A stretch of 16,338 nucleotides of DNA. Origin: DATJMJ01 sp035508795. Its GTDB lineage: Bacteria > Actinomycetota > Acidimicrobiia > Acidimicrobiales > Palsa-688. The stretch lies in contig DATJMJ010000036.1 of NCBI GenBank assembly GCA_035508795.1, forward strand, positions 1-16,338, written 5' to 3'. Shown in pieces: positions 1 through 7,177 of the stretch (position 1 is the stretch's first letter; each line of letters opens with the position of its first letter). Both the position numbers and the translations under genes were made by a program. Under the pieces are notes generated by a model. That model saw nothing but the letters and a program-made list of their open reading frames with translations, was not told where the DNA came from and made no database searches.

Positions 1-1
1 T

Positions 2-721
2 AGCCTCCGCCACATCCGCCGGGACCCCGACCAGGTATCGGTGACCGTCCAGCCCCTGATCCTGGTAATTGCGTTCCGCTACTTTTTCGGCGGGGCAGTC
101 CGTACCGGTGGGACCGAGAGCTACATCAATTTCCTGATGGCTGGCATCTTCATAGAAACGGCCGCAATCTCGTCCACCACCACGGCCACCAGTGTCGCCG
201 CTGACATGGCCGAGGGAGTTATGGAACGTTTCCGGGTACTGCCGATGGCGAAGTCGGCCGTGCTCGCCAGCCACACGGTGGCCGGCCTGGCCCGCTCACT
301 GATCGGGACGGTGGTGATGGTCGGTGCTGGCCTCGCGGTCGGGTTCCGGCCATCGGCAGGTGTTGGTCCCTGGGCGGTCGCCATCGGCGTCACTTTGCTC
401 GTGACGTTCTCGCTGTCATGGGTGGCGGCGGTCCTCGGGCTGCTGGCCCGCAGCGTCGAGGCGGTACAGCAGATCGCCATGGTGCTCGTCATCCCGATCT
501 TCGCCAGCAGCGCCTTCGTCCCGACCAGAACGATGCCGGGCTGGGTGCAGGTTGTCGCCGTGAACCAGCCCATGACCCAGGCGATAGACGCCGTACGTGA
601 CGAGCTCCTCGACCTGCCTGTCGGTGACCATCTTGGGCTCGCATTGGCCTGGTTCGGTGCCATCCTGGTCGCCGCCTTCGGGACGGCAGGCTACTTGTTG
701 AGCCGGAGGGCGAGCCTTTGA
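2..721 (+). CDS. ABC-2 type transporter permease, 5' end outside the window
   Basis: Integral membrane permease of an ABC exporter, of the DrrB/ABC-2 type (drug, lipid or polysaccharide export). The reading frame is open from base 2 and begins with SLRHIRRDPDQV, the usual cytoplasmic lead-in of this family, so only a short N-terminal piece is missing. The GTG at 41 is internal, not the true start. Hydrophobic segments follow: one around PLILVIAFRYFFG, one around the SHTVAGLARSLIGTVVMVGAG region, one around WAVAIGVTLLVTFSLSWVAAVLG, one around QQIAMVLVIPIFASSAFVP, and a last one near LGLALAWFGAILVAAFGTAGY before a basic end. The PTRTMPGWVQVVAVNQPMTQ segment between the last two helices is typical of DrrB-like permeases. 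The ATPase partner is expected upstream, outside the window. Substrate cannot be told. Family call is firm. Confidence 0.88.
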   Translation, partial: SLRHIRRDPDQVSVTVQPLILVIAFRYFFGGAVRTGGTESYINFLMAGIFIETAAISSTTTATSVAADMAEGVMERFRVLPMAKSAVLASHTVAGLARSLIGTVVMVGAGLAVGFRPSAGVGPWAVAIGVTLLVTFSLSWVAAVLGLLARSVEAVQQIAMVLVIPIFASSAFVPTRTMPGWVQVVAVNQPMTQAIDAVRDELLDLPVGDHLGLALAWFGAILVAAFGTAGYLLSRRASL

Positions 722-838
722 GCGTCAGGTCTCACCAGTGCCTGCCCGTCCAGCCCGAGGCGCGACGGCGAGGGGTCGCCCCGCAGCCACGGACGGCGAA
801 GGGCGATGGTCACCCATTTGACGGACGGTCAAGCGCCA

Positions 839-857
839 CCGAGCGACGAACGCTCGG
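839..857. terminator. Perfect hairpin between the permease and tRNA-Arg
   Basis: A 7-bp perfect stem (CCGAGCG/CGCTCGG) with a 5-nt loop lies 35 nt past the 3' end of the minus-strand tRNA and 118 nt past the permease stop. It sits between two convergent units and could end transcription from either side. Neither side has a clear T tract, so this is an inferred, not a classical, intrinsic terminator. The rest of 722-891 shows no gene. Confidence 0.4.
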
Positions 858-891
858 CGTCCCGCAGCCGCTCCGACCTGCCCGTACCCAG

Positions 892-965
892 CGCGCTCGA
901 AGGGATTCGAACCCCCAACCTTCTGATCCGTAGTCAGATGCTCTAATCCATTGAGCTACGAGCGC
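892..965 (-). tRNA. tRNA-Arg, anticodon ACG
   Basis: Read on the minus strand, 74 nt fold into a full cloverleaf. The acceptor stem GCGCTCG/CGAGCGC is perfect, the D stem is GCTC/GAGC, and the anticodon stem TCTGA/TCAGA encloses loop CTACGGA, with anticodon ACG at 929-931. The variable loop has 5 nt. The T arm has loop TTCGAAT and a stem with two G-T pairs. The discriminator is G. The 3' CCA is not encoded, since the next bases read CTG, so it must be added after transcription. This tRNA reads CGN arginine codons once A34 is deaminated to inosine. It stands alone, with no other tRNA nearby. Confidence 0.96.
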
Positions 966-977
966 TGGTCGGGCTCA

Positions 978-983
978 ATCCTA
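978..983 (-). promoter_or_regulatory. Possible -10 element for tRNA-Arg
   Basis: On the minus strand TAGGAT lies 12 nt before the first tRNA base, which would place transcription start a few bases before the mature 5' end. The -35 region 17 nt further up is poor (CTGGCG). It is a weak prediction based on spacing and the TAnnnT pattern. Confidence 0.3.
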
Positions 984-1025
984 GGCCATGACGGGTCGCC
1001 GCCAGCCGGTCGGGCAGGGAGCCTG

Positions 1026-2327
1026 TTACTCCCCGCAGAGCGCCCAGGCCGTCAGCATCGCCGTCGGGACGTAGCTCCCCGGGCACTCCCCGCTGCTCAC
1101 GTACCCGAGCTCGGTCCAATAGGGACCGCTCTTCCAGTCGAACACGTACACACTGTCTTGGAACTGTGCGAGCGCGTCCTGCCCGGCCGCCGTCGACTGC
1201 TCGGTGCTCACGAGCGACGAGGGTTGGAACGCGGCGAGCGCCCAGTAGAGGGGTGGGCTGCCCGGTTGGCGCCCGTAGTAAACCTGCCCGGGGACGGTAC
1301 CCGCGACGTCCTTGGCAGACAACCCCACGCCACCTGGGTCCGTAGCCAGCCACGACTTGACGAGGGACTGCTCGACACCCAAGGTGACGGGCAGCGCCTG
1401 GGCTTTGCCGGCTGGCGCGGCAGTGGTCTTGTGTGTCGTGGCGGTCCTCGGGGGGGCCGAGGTCGGAGAGGACGTGGGAGGATGAGAAGCAGAGGTCGGC
1501 GGGGCCGCGCTAACTGTCGGGCTGACGGCTGCCCCCGCGCTTGTGACCGATGGTGCACTCGACAAGCCGTTGGCGGGCCGGTTGGTCTTGTTGGCACTGC
1601 TCACCGCGAGGATGACTGCTGCGATTATGACGGCGACGGCTGCGACCATGACGAGCTCGGGCCAGGGGCCGCTCGACCTCCTGGGCCCACGCGCCCCAAT
1701 GCCGGGGGCGGCGCCGTTGCCCCAACCAACCGGCACAGGTGCGTAGCCGTAACTTTCCAATTGGGTAGGTAAGGCCCCGGGCGGGAGGCTTGTTTGCCCG
1801 GAGTAAGGGGCGTACCCGTCCGGGTAGTACTCCTGGCCGTACCAGGTGCCATTAGGCCCCTCCCACTCGACCTGGTCAGCTTCGTACCAACCTTCGCCGG
1901 CCTGGACGGCTTCCTGAGGGTCATCGTCGGCCCACTCGCGGGGCTCCCCGTGCCGCCAAGAAGAGCCTTCCCCCCAGTCCGGGTATTGCTCGCCTTCGTC
2001 GTCTTGTTCGGGCCCGAAGCTCCACGCACCCGTCTGGGGCTGGCTCTCGAAGTACGGCGCACCGTTGCCCGCACCGCTGGCGCCGAGCCCGATGTCCGTG
2101 CCTACCGCTTCGCCGGGAGCCTCCAGGCCGCCCTCGGGCTCAGCGGGCTCACGTGCCCGTTGGCCATCGTGACTGCCTCTCTGATCCCCGCTCGAGCCCC
2201 GGCCGCCTCGGCTCGCCTTGTTCGCTGCCGCGCCTCCCTTAGGGCCAGTGGCAAGGTCGGCGTCTACGGAGGGGTCGATGGCAAGGTACCGGTCGGGGGT
2301 GCCGTCCGGGCCGGGTTCAGAAGCCAT
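1026..2327 (-). CDS. Single-pass membrane protein with disordered acidic N-terminus and extracytoplasmic domain
   Basis: Function not recognised; 433 residues. Residues 1-220 are low-complexity and probably disordered: first Gly/Ser/Arg-rich, then acidic and rich in Trp and Tyr (about 95-205). One transmembrane helix lies at about 223-243 (ELVMVAAVAVIIAAVILAV), preceded by GPRRSSG. This suggests the N-terminus is cytoplasmic. Residues 244-312 form a Ser/Thr/Pro/Ala stalk. Residues 313-433 look like a folded outer domain with several Trp and Tyr, and two cysteines (415 and 431) that could form a disulfide. The ATG start is well set by AAAGGAGG at 2332-2339. The gene follows another membrane-anchored Thr-rich protein by 72 bp on the same strand, so the two may be co-transcribed and work together at the cell surface. 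A sensor or cell-envelope role is only a guess. Confidence 0.75.
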   Translation of the reverse strand: MASEPGPDGTPDRYLAIDPSVDADLATGPKGGAAANKASRGGRGSSGDQRGSHDGQRAREPAEPEGGLEAPGEAVGTDIGLGASGAGNGAPYFESQPQTGAWSFGPEQDDEGEQYPDWGEGSSWRHGEPREWADDDPQEAVQAGEGWYEADQVEWEGPNGTWYGQEYYPDGYAPYSGQTSLPPGALPTQLESYGYAPVPVGWGNGAAPGIGARGPRRSSGPWPELVMVAAVAVIIAAVILAVSSANKTNRPANGLSSAPSVTSAGAAVSPTVSAAPPTSASHPPTSSPTSAPPRTATTHKTTAAPAGKAQALPVTLGVEQSLVKSWLATDPGGVGLSAKDVAGTVPGQVYYGRQPGSPPLYWALAAFQPSSLVSTEQSTAAGQDALAQFQDSVYVFDWKSGPYWTELGYVSSGECPGSYVPTAMLTAWALCGE

Positions 2328-2331
2328 ACTC

Positions 2332-2339
2332 CCTCCTTT
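2332..2339 (-). promoter_or_regulatory. Strong ribosome binding site
   Basis: AAAGGAGG on the minus strand, 4 nt before the ATG at 2327, one of the best Shine-Dalgarno matches in the window. It fixes the start of the 433-residue membrane protein. Confidence 0.8.
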
Positions 2340-2399
2340 CAGCCCATCACGCCTATCACGCCCGTTTCCCGTGTCCCCCGTGCCACTAAGTTACAACCC

Positions 2400-3656
2400 T
2401 CACGTGGTAGTAGACGTCGTAGCCGCCCCAGCCGTCCCTGGTGGAGTGGCGGTGGTGACGGTCGAAGAGGGTGGGGCAACAGTCGTGGCCGGCACAGCGG
2501 TCGTGGGCCCGGCGGCGGTCGTCGGTGCGACGGCGGTCGTGGACGGCACCGCCGTCGTCGCCGGAGGGGCAGTCGTCGCCGGAGGGGCAGTCGTCGCCGG
2601 AGGGGCCGTCGTCGCCGGAGGGGCCGTCGTCGCCGGAGCGGCCGTCGTCGGCACGCCCGTGAACCCCGGGCCCGGGACGACCACCCGCAGCTGCTTCGTG
2701 GCTTGATCGGGTGCAGTCACCGGGCCGGCGCTCACGACCAATGTGCTCGGGGTCGAAAGCTGCGCCTTCAGCCCGGACAGTGTGACAGCAAGGGCTTGCT
2801 GGGGCTGGACGTCGACAGTCGTGCTGACGAACTGGGTTTGCTGCCCGAGCGCCGGGGTGAGCGCGGCCGAGACCTCGGTGCCCGGCTCAGGTGCCGTGCC
2901 GTCGTCGGCGACGACGACCGTTACTGATATCGAGCTCGAGGGGGAGAGCACCTCCACGCCACTGACCGTGTTGAGGGCGCGGGGTTCAGTGGAGACGGCG
3001 TCGATGGACACTCTCTGCTTGGGCGGGGCGACCACATCGGACAGCAAGCGCTCGCCGAACGCGCTCAGGGTGCCCTGCTGGTAAGACCCCGTCGCCGGGT
3101 CCCACTGCGACGCCGGCATCGTGGTCCCCAATTTCGGCATGTCCGTGGTGAACAGCTTGTAAGCGCTGTCCCCGATTGCGAAATCGGTCGCCGCCGACGC
3201 CAGCCCCGCCGTGGCCGAGGTTGCGCTGGCTCCGCCGACCAGCTTTTGCGCTGCGTCTGCCAGCTGTTGCGCGCCTTGCTCGCGCGCCTTTAGGCATGCG
3301 TCCAGCAGGCCTGCTGCCGTAGCCACGGCGGCCGGGGGTGGGGCGTTGCTGGCGGAGCGGAACGTGGAGGCGGCTTGACTAGCAATGCCTGACAGTTCGC
3401 CGGCGACCGTAGTTGCCTTCACGGTCAGTTTTTCGCTTGTTATGTCGGCAATGTCGAGGCCCTGCGCCGTCGAAGCAGCGATGTCAGGCAACACTGCGTC
3501 AACCCAGGCTTGGCTGTCGAGAGTGCGCTGAGGCTGGGGTGAGCGAGCATGCATGGACGCGTCCACCAACAGCACGACGATGGTGATGAGGAACGGTATG
3601 ACGAGCCAACGCTGGGAGGCGCCGCGGCGTCTCGACGACCGGGGCGGCATCGCCAT
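2400..3656 (-). CDS. Membrane-anchored extracytoplasmic protein with Thr/Pro-rich C-terminal tail
   Basis: Function not recognised; 418 residues. A basic N-terminus (RSSRRRGASQR) is followed by a hydrophobic segment at about 17-32, read as an uncleaved signal anchor placing the rest outside the membrane. Residues about 45-215 are Ala-rich and probably helical. Residues about 220-330 look beta-rich and could be an Ig-like domain (VEVLSPSSSISVTVVV and QALAVTLSGLKA blocks); this fold is inferred. From about 335 to the end the chain is almost only Thr, Ala, Pro, Val and Ser, with five tandem PPATTA-type hexapeptides, a likely extended and possibly glycosylated tail. The ATG at 3656 has a GAGGGG a few bases upstream; a second ATG lies two codons in. 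It sits between a HAD phosphatase upstream and the 433-residue membrane protein downstream, all on the minus strand. Confidence 0.72.
   Translation of the reverse strand: MAMPPRSSRRRGASQRWLVIPFLITIVVLLVDASMHARSPQPQRTLDSQAWVDAVLPDIAASTAQGLDIADITSEKLTVKATTVAGELSGIASQAASTFRSASNAPPPAAVATAAGLLDACLKAREQGAQQLADAAQKLVGGASATSATAGLASAATDFAIGDSAYKLFTTDMPKLGTTMPASQWDPATGSYQQGTLSAFGERLLSDVVAPPKQRVSIDAVSTEPRALNTVSGVEVLSPSSSISVTVVVADDGTAPEPGTEVSAALTPALGQQTQFVSTTVDVQPQQALAVTLSGLKAQLSTPSTLVVSAGPVTAPDQATKQLRVVVPGPGFTGVPTTAAPATTAPPATTAPPATTAPPATTAPPATTAVPSTTAVAPTTAAGPTTAVPATTVAPPSSTVTTATPPGTAGAATTSTTT
2554..2643. repeat. Five 18-bp tandem repeats coding for a Thr/Pro tail
   Basis: The unit gtcgtcgccggaggggcc is repeated five times head to tail (2554, 2572, 2590, 2608, 2626). 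Changes are confined to the last base of the unit (a or c) and one c in the final copy. On the minus strand it encodes a PPATTA-type hexapeptide. Units are in frame, so copy-number change would alter tail length without a frameshift. There are no spacers, so this is not a CRISPR. Confidence 0.93.
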
Positions 3657-3779
3657 AACCCCTCAACGATACAAACGCGACCCTCCGCCGTGCCTGGCCG
3701 GGCTCCACAATGCGCCAACGGCGGCCGGACCTGCGCCTTGGTGGCAGAGATGCGCCTGGGCCCGAGCCTGGCGGGTTGG

Positions 3780-3823
3780 CCGGAGCGTAACAGCTGCTCC
3801 GGAGACGGGCGGCAGCTCGCCCG
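3780..3823 (-). terminator. Two adjacent GC hairpins after the HAD phosphatase gene
   Basis: Hairpin 1 pairs 3806-3811 with 3818-3823 (6 bp, 6-nt loop) and begins 16 nt past the minus-strand HAD gene stop. Hairpin 2 pairs 3780-3786 with 3796-3802 (7 bp, 9-nt loop). No T tract follows, so termination is inferred from position and stem strength only. The rest of 3657-3838 shows no gene. Confidence 0.35.
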
Positions 3824-3838
3824 GAGACCGCGGCCGAG

Positions 3839-4537
3839 CTAGAGGCCGTCGGTCAGGAGCCGGACGACCGCATCGGTGCCCGAGAGGTCGGGGACCACCG
3901 CATCGGCACCCAACTCCGACAGATCTCGTACCGAGAACCGGCCGGTGGCCACGAGGAGGCAATGTGCCCCGACGGCGGCGGCGCACTCGTAGTCGCGCGG
4001 CGTGTCCCCGACGACCCACGTTTGCGACGGCGCCAAGTGGGTGCCGCGGAGCGTGGCCAGTCGCTCGAGCGCTATCGGGACGAGGGCTCTACGGTCTTCA
4101 TGGTCGCTGCCGTACGCCCCCGTCTCGAGGTCCAGCCATTCCTCCAAACCGAAGGCGGAGAGCTTTACGACGGCGTTCGGCGCGATGTTGCCGGTGAGCA
4201 CCGAGAGATGGAGGCGCTCGTCTTTGGCCAGCGCGGCCAGCAGTTGGGCTGCGCCCGGGCAAGCACTGCCGTCCAGGGTGATCTGGTCGGCGGCGGCGGC
4301 CAGCCCGCTCTCCAGGAGAGCGAGGATCGCCGGCAGGTGCTCGGGGTCGTCAGTGTCCATCAAGGCGAGGTACTCGCGCACTATCTGCGGGTCCGTCTTG
4401 CCGCTCATTCGCACTCGTTCGGTGGGGAGGTCACCTATCACCGCCTCGATAGCCCGGTCGAACACCGCACCGCCGATCTCGCCCGCCCGCACCAGGGTCC
4501 CGTCGATGTCGAACAAGACCAACCGTTCGACCGCCAC
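3839..4537 (-). CDS. HAD-superfamily phosphatase, phosphoglycolate phosphatase-like
   Basis: Cytosolic Mg-dependent phosphatase of the haloacid dehalogenase superfamily, 232 residues, the usual length for Gph-like members. Motif I is FDIDGT, with nucleophile Asp10 and acid/base Asp12. The cap domain follows at about 18-88. Motif II is the Thr of LTGN (Thr115). The motif III lysine is probably Lys125 (VVKLSAFG). Motif IV is VVGDTPRDYECA with Asp178 and Asp182 binding the metal. Substrate cannot be told: phosphoglycolate, a sugar phosphate or a nucleotide are all possible. The start is GTG at 4537, chosen because motif I normally lies within the first dozen residues; no strong ribosome site precedes it. 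It is divergent from pgi with 88 bp between start codons. A sugar-phosphate substrate would suit that neighbour, but this is only suggestive. Confidence 0.85.
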   Translation of the reverse strand: MAVERLVLFDIDGTLVRAGEIGGAVFDRAIEAVIGDLPTERVRMSGKTDPQIVREYLALMDTDDPEHLPAILALLESGLAAAADQITLDGSACPGAAQLLAALAKDERLHLSVLTGNIAPNAVVKLSAFGLEEWLDLETGAYGSDHEDRRALVPIALERLATLRGTHLAPSQTWVVGDTPRDYECAAAVGAHCLLVATGRFSVRDLSELGADAVVPDLSGTDAVVRLLTDGL

Positions 4538-4589
4538 CCGCCGAACCTACCCGCTCCGGGCGTCCCGGAGCCGCTTCGCCTGTCGCAAT

Positions 4590-4595
4590 TAACAT
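4590..4595 (+). promoter_or_regulatory. Possible -10 element for pgi
   Basis: TAACAT sits in an AT-rich patch (caattaacatt) that stands out from the GC-rich surroundings, 30 nt before the pgi ATG. No good -35 is visible at 16-18 nt. If real, the transcript would start at about 4602, which would exclude the GTG at 4599 as the start codon. Confidence 0.27.
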
Positions 4596-4625
4596 TCGGT
4601 GCCCGCCGGTGAAAGACTGCGAGCC

Positions 4626-6263
4626 ATGGATATCAAACCGGTTCGTATCACCGAGACGGCCGAGTGGAAGGCTCTTGCGGAGCATTTTAAAAAGCTGAGC
4701 GAGCGGCACCTGCGCGACCTGTTCCAGGCCGAGCCGGGGCGGGGGGCGTCCATGGTGGCCGAGGCAGGAGACCTGTCGCTCGACTACTCCAAAAACCGCC
4801 TCACCTCCGAGACCATCAAGCTCCTCGTCGCGGTCGCCGAACGCGCGGGTGTCCGGGAGAGGACCGAGGAGATGTTCCGGGGGGAGCACATAAACGTAAC
4901 CGAGGACAGGGCCGTCCTCCACGTCGCGCTCCGGGCCCCCAAAGGCGTCCAGATAATGGAGTCAGGCCACGACGTGGTGCCCGATGTGCACAAGGTCCTC
5001 GACAGGATGGCAGCCTTCTCCAACGAAGTTCGGAGCGGCAAATGGCGGGGCTTTACCGGCAAGAGGATCAAGAACGTCGTAAACATCGGGATCGGGGGCT
5101 CCGACCTCGGGCCTGCGATGGCCTATGAGGCATTGCTGCCTTTCGCCGACAGGCAACTGAACATGCGCTTCGTTTCGAATGTCGACGGCTCCGATATTTG
5201 GGAGGCCACGGCGCACTCCGACCCGGCAGAAACGCTCTTCATCGTGAGCTCGAAGACGTTCACGACTCTCGAGACGATCGACAATGCCAAGACTGCAAGG
5301 GAATGGCTCCTTTCGAGCCTCGGGGACCAAAACGCCGTCCGCCACCATTTCGTGGCAGTCTCGACGAATGCCAAGGAAGTAGCCAACTTCGGCATAGACA
5401 CGGCCAACATGTTCGAGTTCTGGGATTGGGTCGGGGGCCGTTACTCGTACGACTCGGCGATCGGGTTGTCGCTCATGATCTCGATCGGCCCGGACGCGTT
5501 CCAAGAGATGCTCGCCGGCTTCAGGGTGATCGACGAGCATTTCCGAGAGACGCCCTTCGAGCGCAACGTGCCTGTCCTCCTCGGGCTCATCGGCATCTGG
5601 TACAACAACCTGTTCGGTGCCGAGACGCAGGCCATCCTGCCCTACAACCACTACCTCTCCAAGTTCCCGGCCTACCTGCAGCAGCTGGACATGGAAAGCA
5701 ACGGCAAGAGCGTGACTCTGGCCGGCCAACCGGTCGACCTTTCGACGGGGCCGGTCGTGTGGGGCACTCCCGGGACCAACGGGCAGCACGCCTATTACCA
5801 GCTGCTCCACCAGGGGACGCGGTTGATCCCCGCCGATTTCATAGGTTTTTTGCGGCCCGCTCACCGCGTCGGCGATCACCAGGATTTGTTGATGGCGAAT
5901 TTCTTCGCTCAGACCGAGGCCCTGGCGTTCGGCAAAACGCCCGAGGAGGCCAGAGCCGAAGGCATCCCTGACCGCTTGGTGCCGCACCGCACCTTCCCTG
6001 GTAACCGCCCTTCAAATACCATCCTGGCGCCGGCCCTCACCCCGCGAGTGCTCGGCGAGCTCGTGGCGACCTACGAGCACAAGGTCTTCACCCAGGGAGT
6101 CATCTGGGGGATCAACAGCTTCGACCAGTGGGGGGTCGAGCTCGGCAAGTCGCTCGCCCTCAAGATCGTGCCGGAGCTGGTCTCACAGGCAGAGCCCGCC
6201 CTTGGCCACGACAGCTCGACCGATACCCTTATCCGCCGCTACCGGGCTGCTCGCCGTCCGTGA
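4626..6263 (+). CDS. pgi: Glucose-6-phosphate isomerase
   Basis: Interconverts glucose 6-phosphate and fructose 6-phosphate in glycolysis and gluconeogenesis; cytosolic. 545 residues from the ATG at 4626, matching the long bacterial PGI type. An in-frame GTG at 4599 would add nine residues, but the protein then would not begin like its family (DIKPVRITETAEWKAL). Phosphate-binding motif VNIGIGGSDLGP is at about 152-163. Both family signatures are present: DWVGGRYSYDSAIG at about 267 and INSFDQWGVELGK near 496-508. The expected catalytic residues are in place: Glu357 (MESNGK), His388 (GQHAY) and Lys508 (VELGK). The stop overlaps the start of the next gene in GTGA, so the HTH-TOBE protein is translationally coupled to it. 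The gene is complete. Confidence 0.98.
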   Translation: MDIKPVRITETAEWKALAEHFKKLSERHLRDLFQAEPGRGASMVAEAGDLSLDYSKNRLTSETIKLLVAVAERAGVRERTEEMFRGEHINVTEDRAVLHVALRAPKGVQIMESGHDVVPDVHKVLDRMAAFSNEVRSGKWRGFTGKRIKNVVNIGIGGSDLGPAMAYEALLPFADRQLNMRFVSNVDGSDIWEATAHSDPAETLFIVSSKTFTTLETIDNAKTAREWLLSSLGDQNAVRHHFVAVSTNAKEVANFGIDTANMFEFWDWVGGRYSYDSAIGLSLMISIGPDAFQEMLAGFRVIDEHFRETPFERNVPVLLGLIGIWYNNLFGAETQAILPYNHYLSKFPAYLQQLDMESNGKSVTLAGQPVDLSTGPVVWGTPGTNGQHAYYQLLHQGTRLIPADFIGFLRPAHRVGDHQDLLMANFFAQTEALAFGKTPEEARAEGIPDRLVPHRTFPGNRPSNTILAPALTPRVLGELVATYEHKVFTQGVIWGINSFDQWGVELGKSLALKIVPELVSQAEPALGHDSSTDTLIRRYRAARRP

Positions 6264-6676
6264 CCAGCTTCCACGTGCCCGAGGCGGCCCAGCTGCTCGG
6301 CGTGAGCCCCGACACGGTGCGCCGTTGGGCGGACGCGGGCAAGCTCCGGGCAAGCAGGGACACCGCCGGGCGGCGGGTGATCGACGGCCAGTCGCTCGCC
6401 GAGTTCGCCGCCGCCATGGGCAGGTCCGTAACCGGTGAGATAGGAGCGACCGCGGCTCACTCGGCGCGCAACCGGTTCCCCGGGATAATTACAAAGGTGA
6501 CCCGCGACGGCGTCATGGCCCAGGTGGACCTACAAGCGGGGCCTTTCCGCCTGGTATCGCTCATGAGCCGGGAAGCGGCCGACGAGCTCGGCTTGGAACC
6601 GGGTGTGAGCGCAGTCGCTTCGGTCAAGGCGACCAACGTAACCGTCGAAATCCCCGCCGGCGGCACTGGCGCCTGA
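6260..6676 (+). CDS. HTH-TOBE protein, possible molybdate/pterin-responsive regulator
   Basis: 138 residues in two parts. Residues 1-55 form a MerR/excisionase-type helix-turn-helix (VPEAAQLLGVSPDTVRRWADAGKL), with the wing-like RDTAGRRVI after it. Residues about 65-135 form a TOBE/Mop-type domain (ARNRFPGIITKVTRDG to VKATNVTVEI), the fold that binds molybdate, tungstate or molybdopterin in ModE, ModC and Mop proteins. The GTG start at 6260 overlaps the pgi stop by 4 bp (GTGA) and needs no ribosome site of its own. The longer frame from 6128 lies inside pgi and adds only shadow residues. Small HTH-TOBE proteins are normally seen with molybdate transport genes; none is visible here, so its target and ligand are unknown. 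Transcription control by an oxyanion or pterin is inferred from domains. Confidence 0.85.
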   Translation: MTSFHVPEAAQLLGVSPDTVRRWADAGKLRASRDTAGRRVIDGQSLAEFAAAMGRSVTGEIGATAAHSARNRFPGIITKVTRDGVMAQVDLQAGPFRLVSLMSREAADELGLEPGVSAVASVKATNVTVEIPAGGTGA

Positions 6677-6762
6677 CGTCGCGCGAGGGTCCCGGCTCCG
6701 TGGGCCGGCGGTCACCGCCAAGCGGCGCAACGGGCCGACGGGAGTGGCAGCCTGTCTGTTCG

Positions 6763-7167
6763 CTACACCTGGCCCATGTAGCGGTAGAGGGCGCTGCGGA
6801 CTAGCACGTCGAGATCTTGCGGCTTGGCGAGGATCTCCTGGCCATCCCAGATCTTGAGCTCCAGTGGGACCAGGACCTTGCGTTGCAACGATACGAGTTC
6901 GTCGTCGTTCGGCGCCGAGGCCAGCATGTCGACGATCAAGTCGAACACGACGGTCCCCCAGCCCGAAAGGGGCCTACGCGACTGGTTGAAGTCCCGGACA
7001 CGGGCGAGCGAGTTGCGGTCGCTATGGGCCAAAAGGTTCAGGTAGCCCCATGCCGGCGCTGCTTCGCCACGTTCTTGGAGAGCGATCAACACGTCCCCCT
7101 GCACCAGGGCCTCAGCCATTTGGACGACCGAGATGTCTGATTTCTGCTGTGGGTGACTTGAGTTCAC
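6763..7167 (-). CDS. Conserved-looking hypothetical protein, 134 residues
   Basis: Function not recognised. Probably a soluble, mainly helical cytosolic protein with blocks such as MAEALVQGDVLIALQERG, AWGYLNLLAHSDRNSLARV and DLIVDMLASAPNDDELVSL. There are no cysteines, no membrane segment and no catalytic motif. The frame is open up to an ATG at 7431, but that extension is Arg/Ala/Pro-rich, unlike a folded protein. GTG at 7167 is preferred because AGGAG (7173-7177) lies 5 nt before it; an adjacent GTG at 7170 would be only 2 nt away. It is convergent with the pgi-TOBE pair and downstream of mrp on the same strand, separated by about 310 bp, so it probably has its own promoter. Composition and a clear ribosome site favour a real gene. 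Confidence 0.7.
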   Translation of the reverse strand: MNSSHPQQKSDISVVQMAEALVQGDVLIALQERGEAAPAWGYLNLLAHSDRNSLARVRDFNQSRRPLSGWGTVVFDLIVDMLASAPNDDELVSLQRKVLVPLELKIWDGQEILAKPQDLDVLVRSALYRYMGQV

Positions 7168-7172
7168 CACTG

Positions 7173-7177
7173 CTCCT
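7173..7177 (-). promoter_or_regulatory. Ribosome binding site deciding a GTG start
   Basis: AGGAG on the minus strand, 5 nt before GTG at 7167. It argues for the 134-residue form of the downstream protein rather than the 222-residue frame that starts at 7431. Confidence 0.65.

Noticed and set aside
892..965. tRNA-Arg as an integration site of a mobile element
   Set aside because: No integrase, no repeated tRNA 3' fragment and no phage-like gene was seen on either side within the window.
2554..2643. Possible CRISPR array
   Set aside because: Units are contiguous 18-mers without spacers and are in frame within a protein tail.
1794..2927. 377-codon plus-strand frame with a striking poly-Arg region
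   Set aside because: The Arg-rich part is the 18-bp Thr/Pro repeat read on the opposite strand; the frame spans two good minus-strand genes and their gap.
4962..5987. 341-codon open frame on the minus strand
   Set aside because: Antisense shadow of pgi; its composition mirrors the sense codons and no motif is visible.
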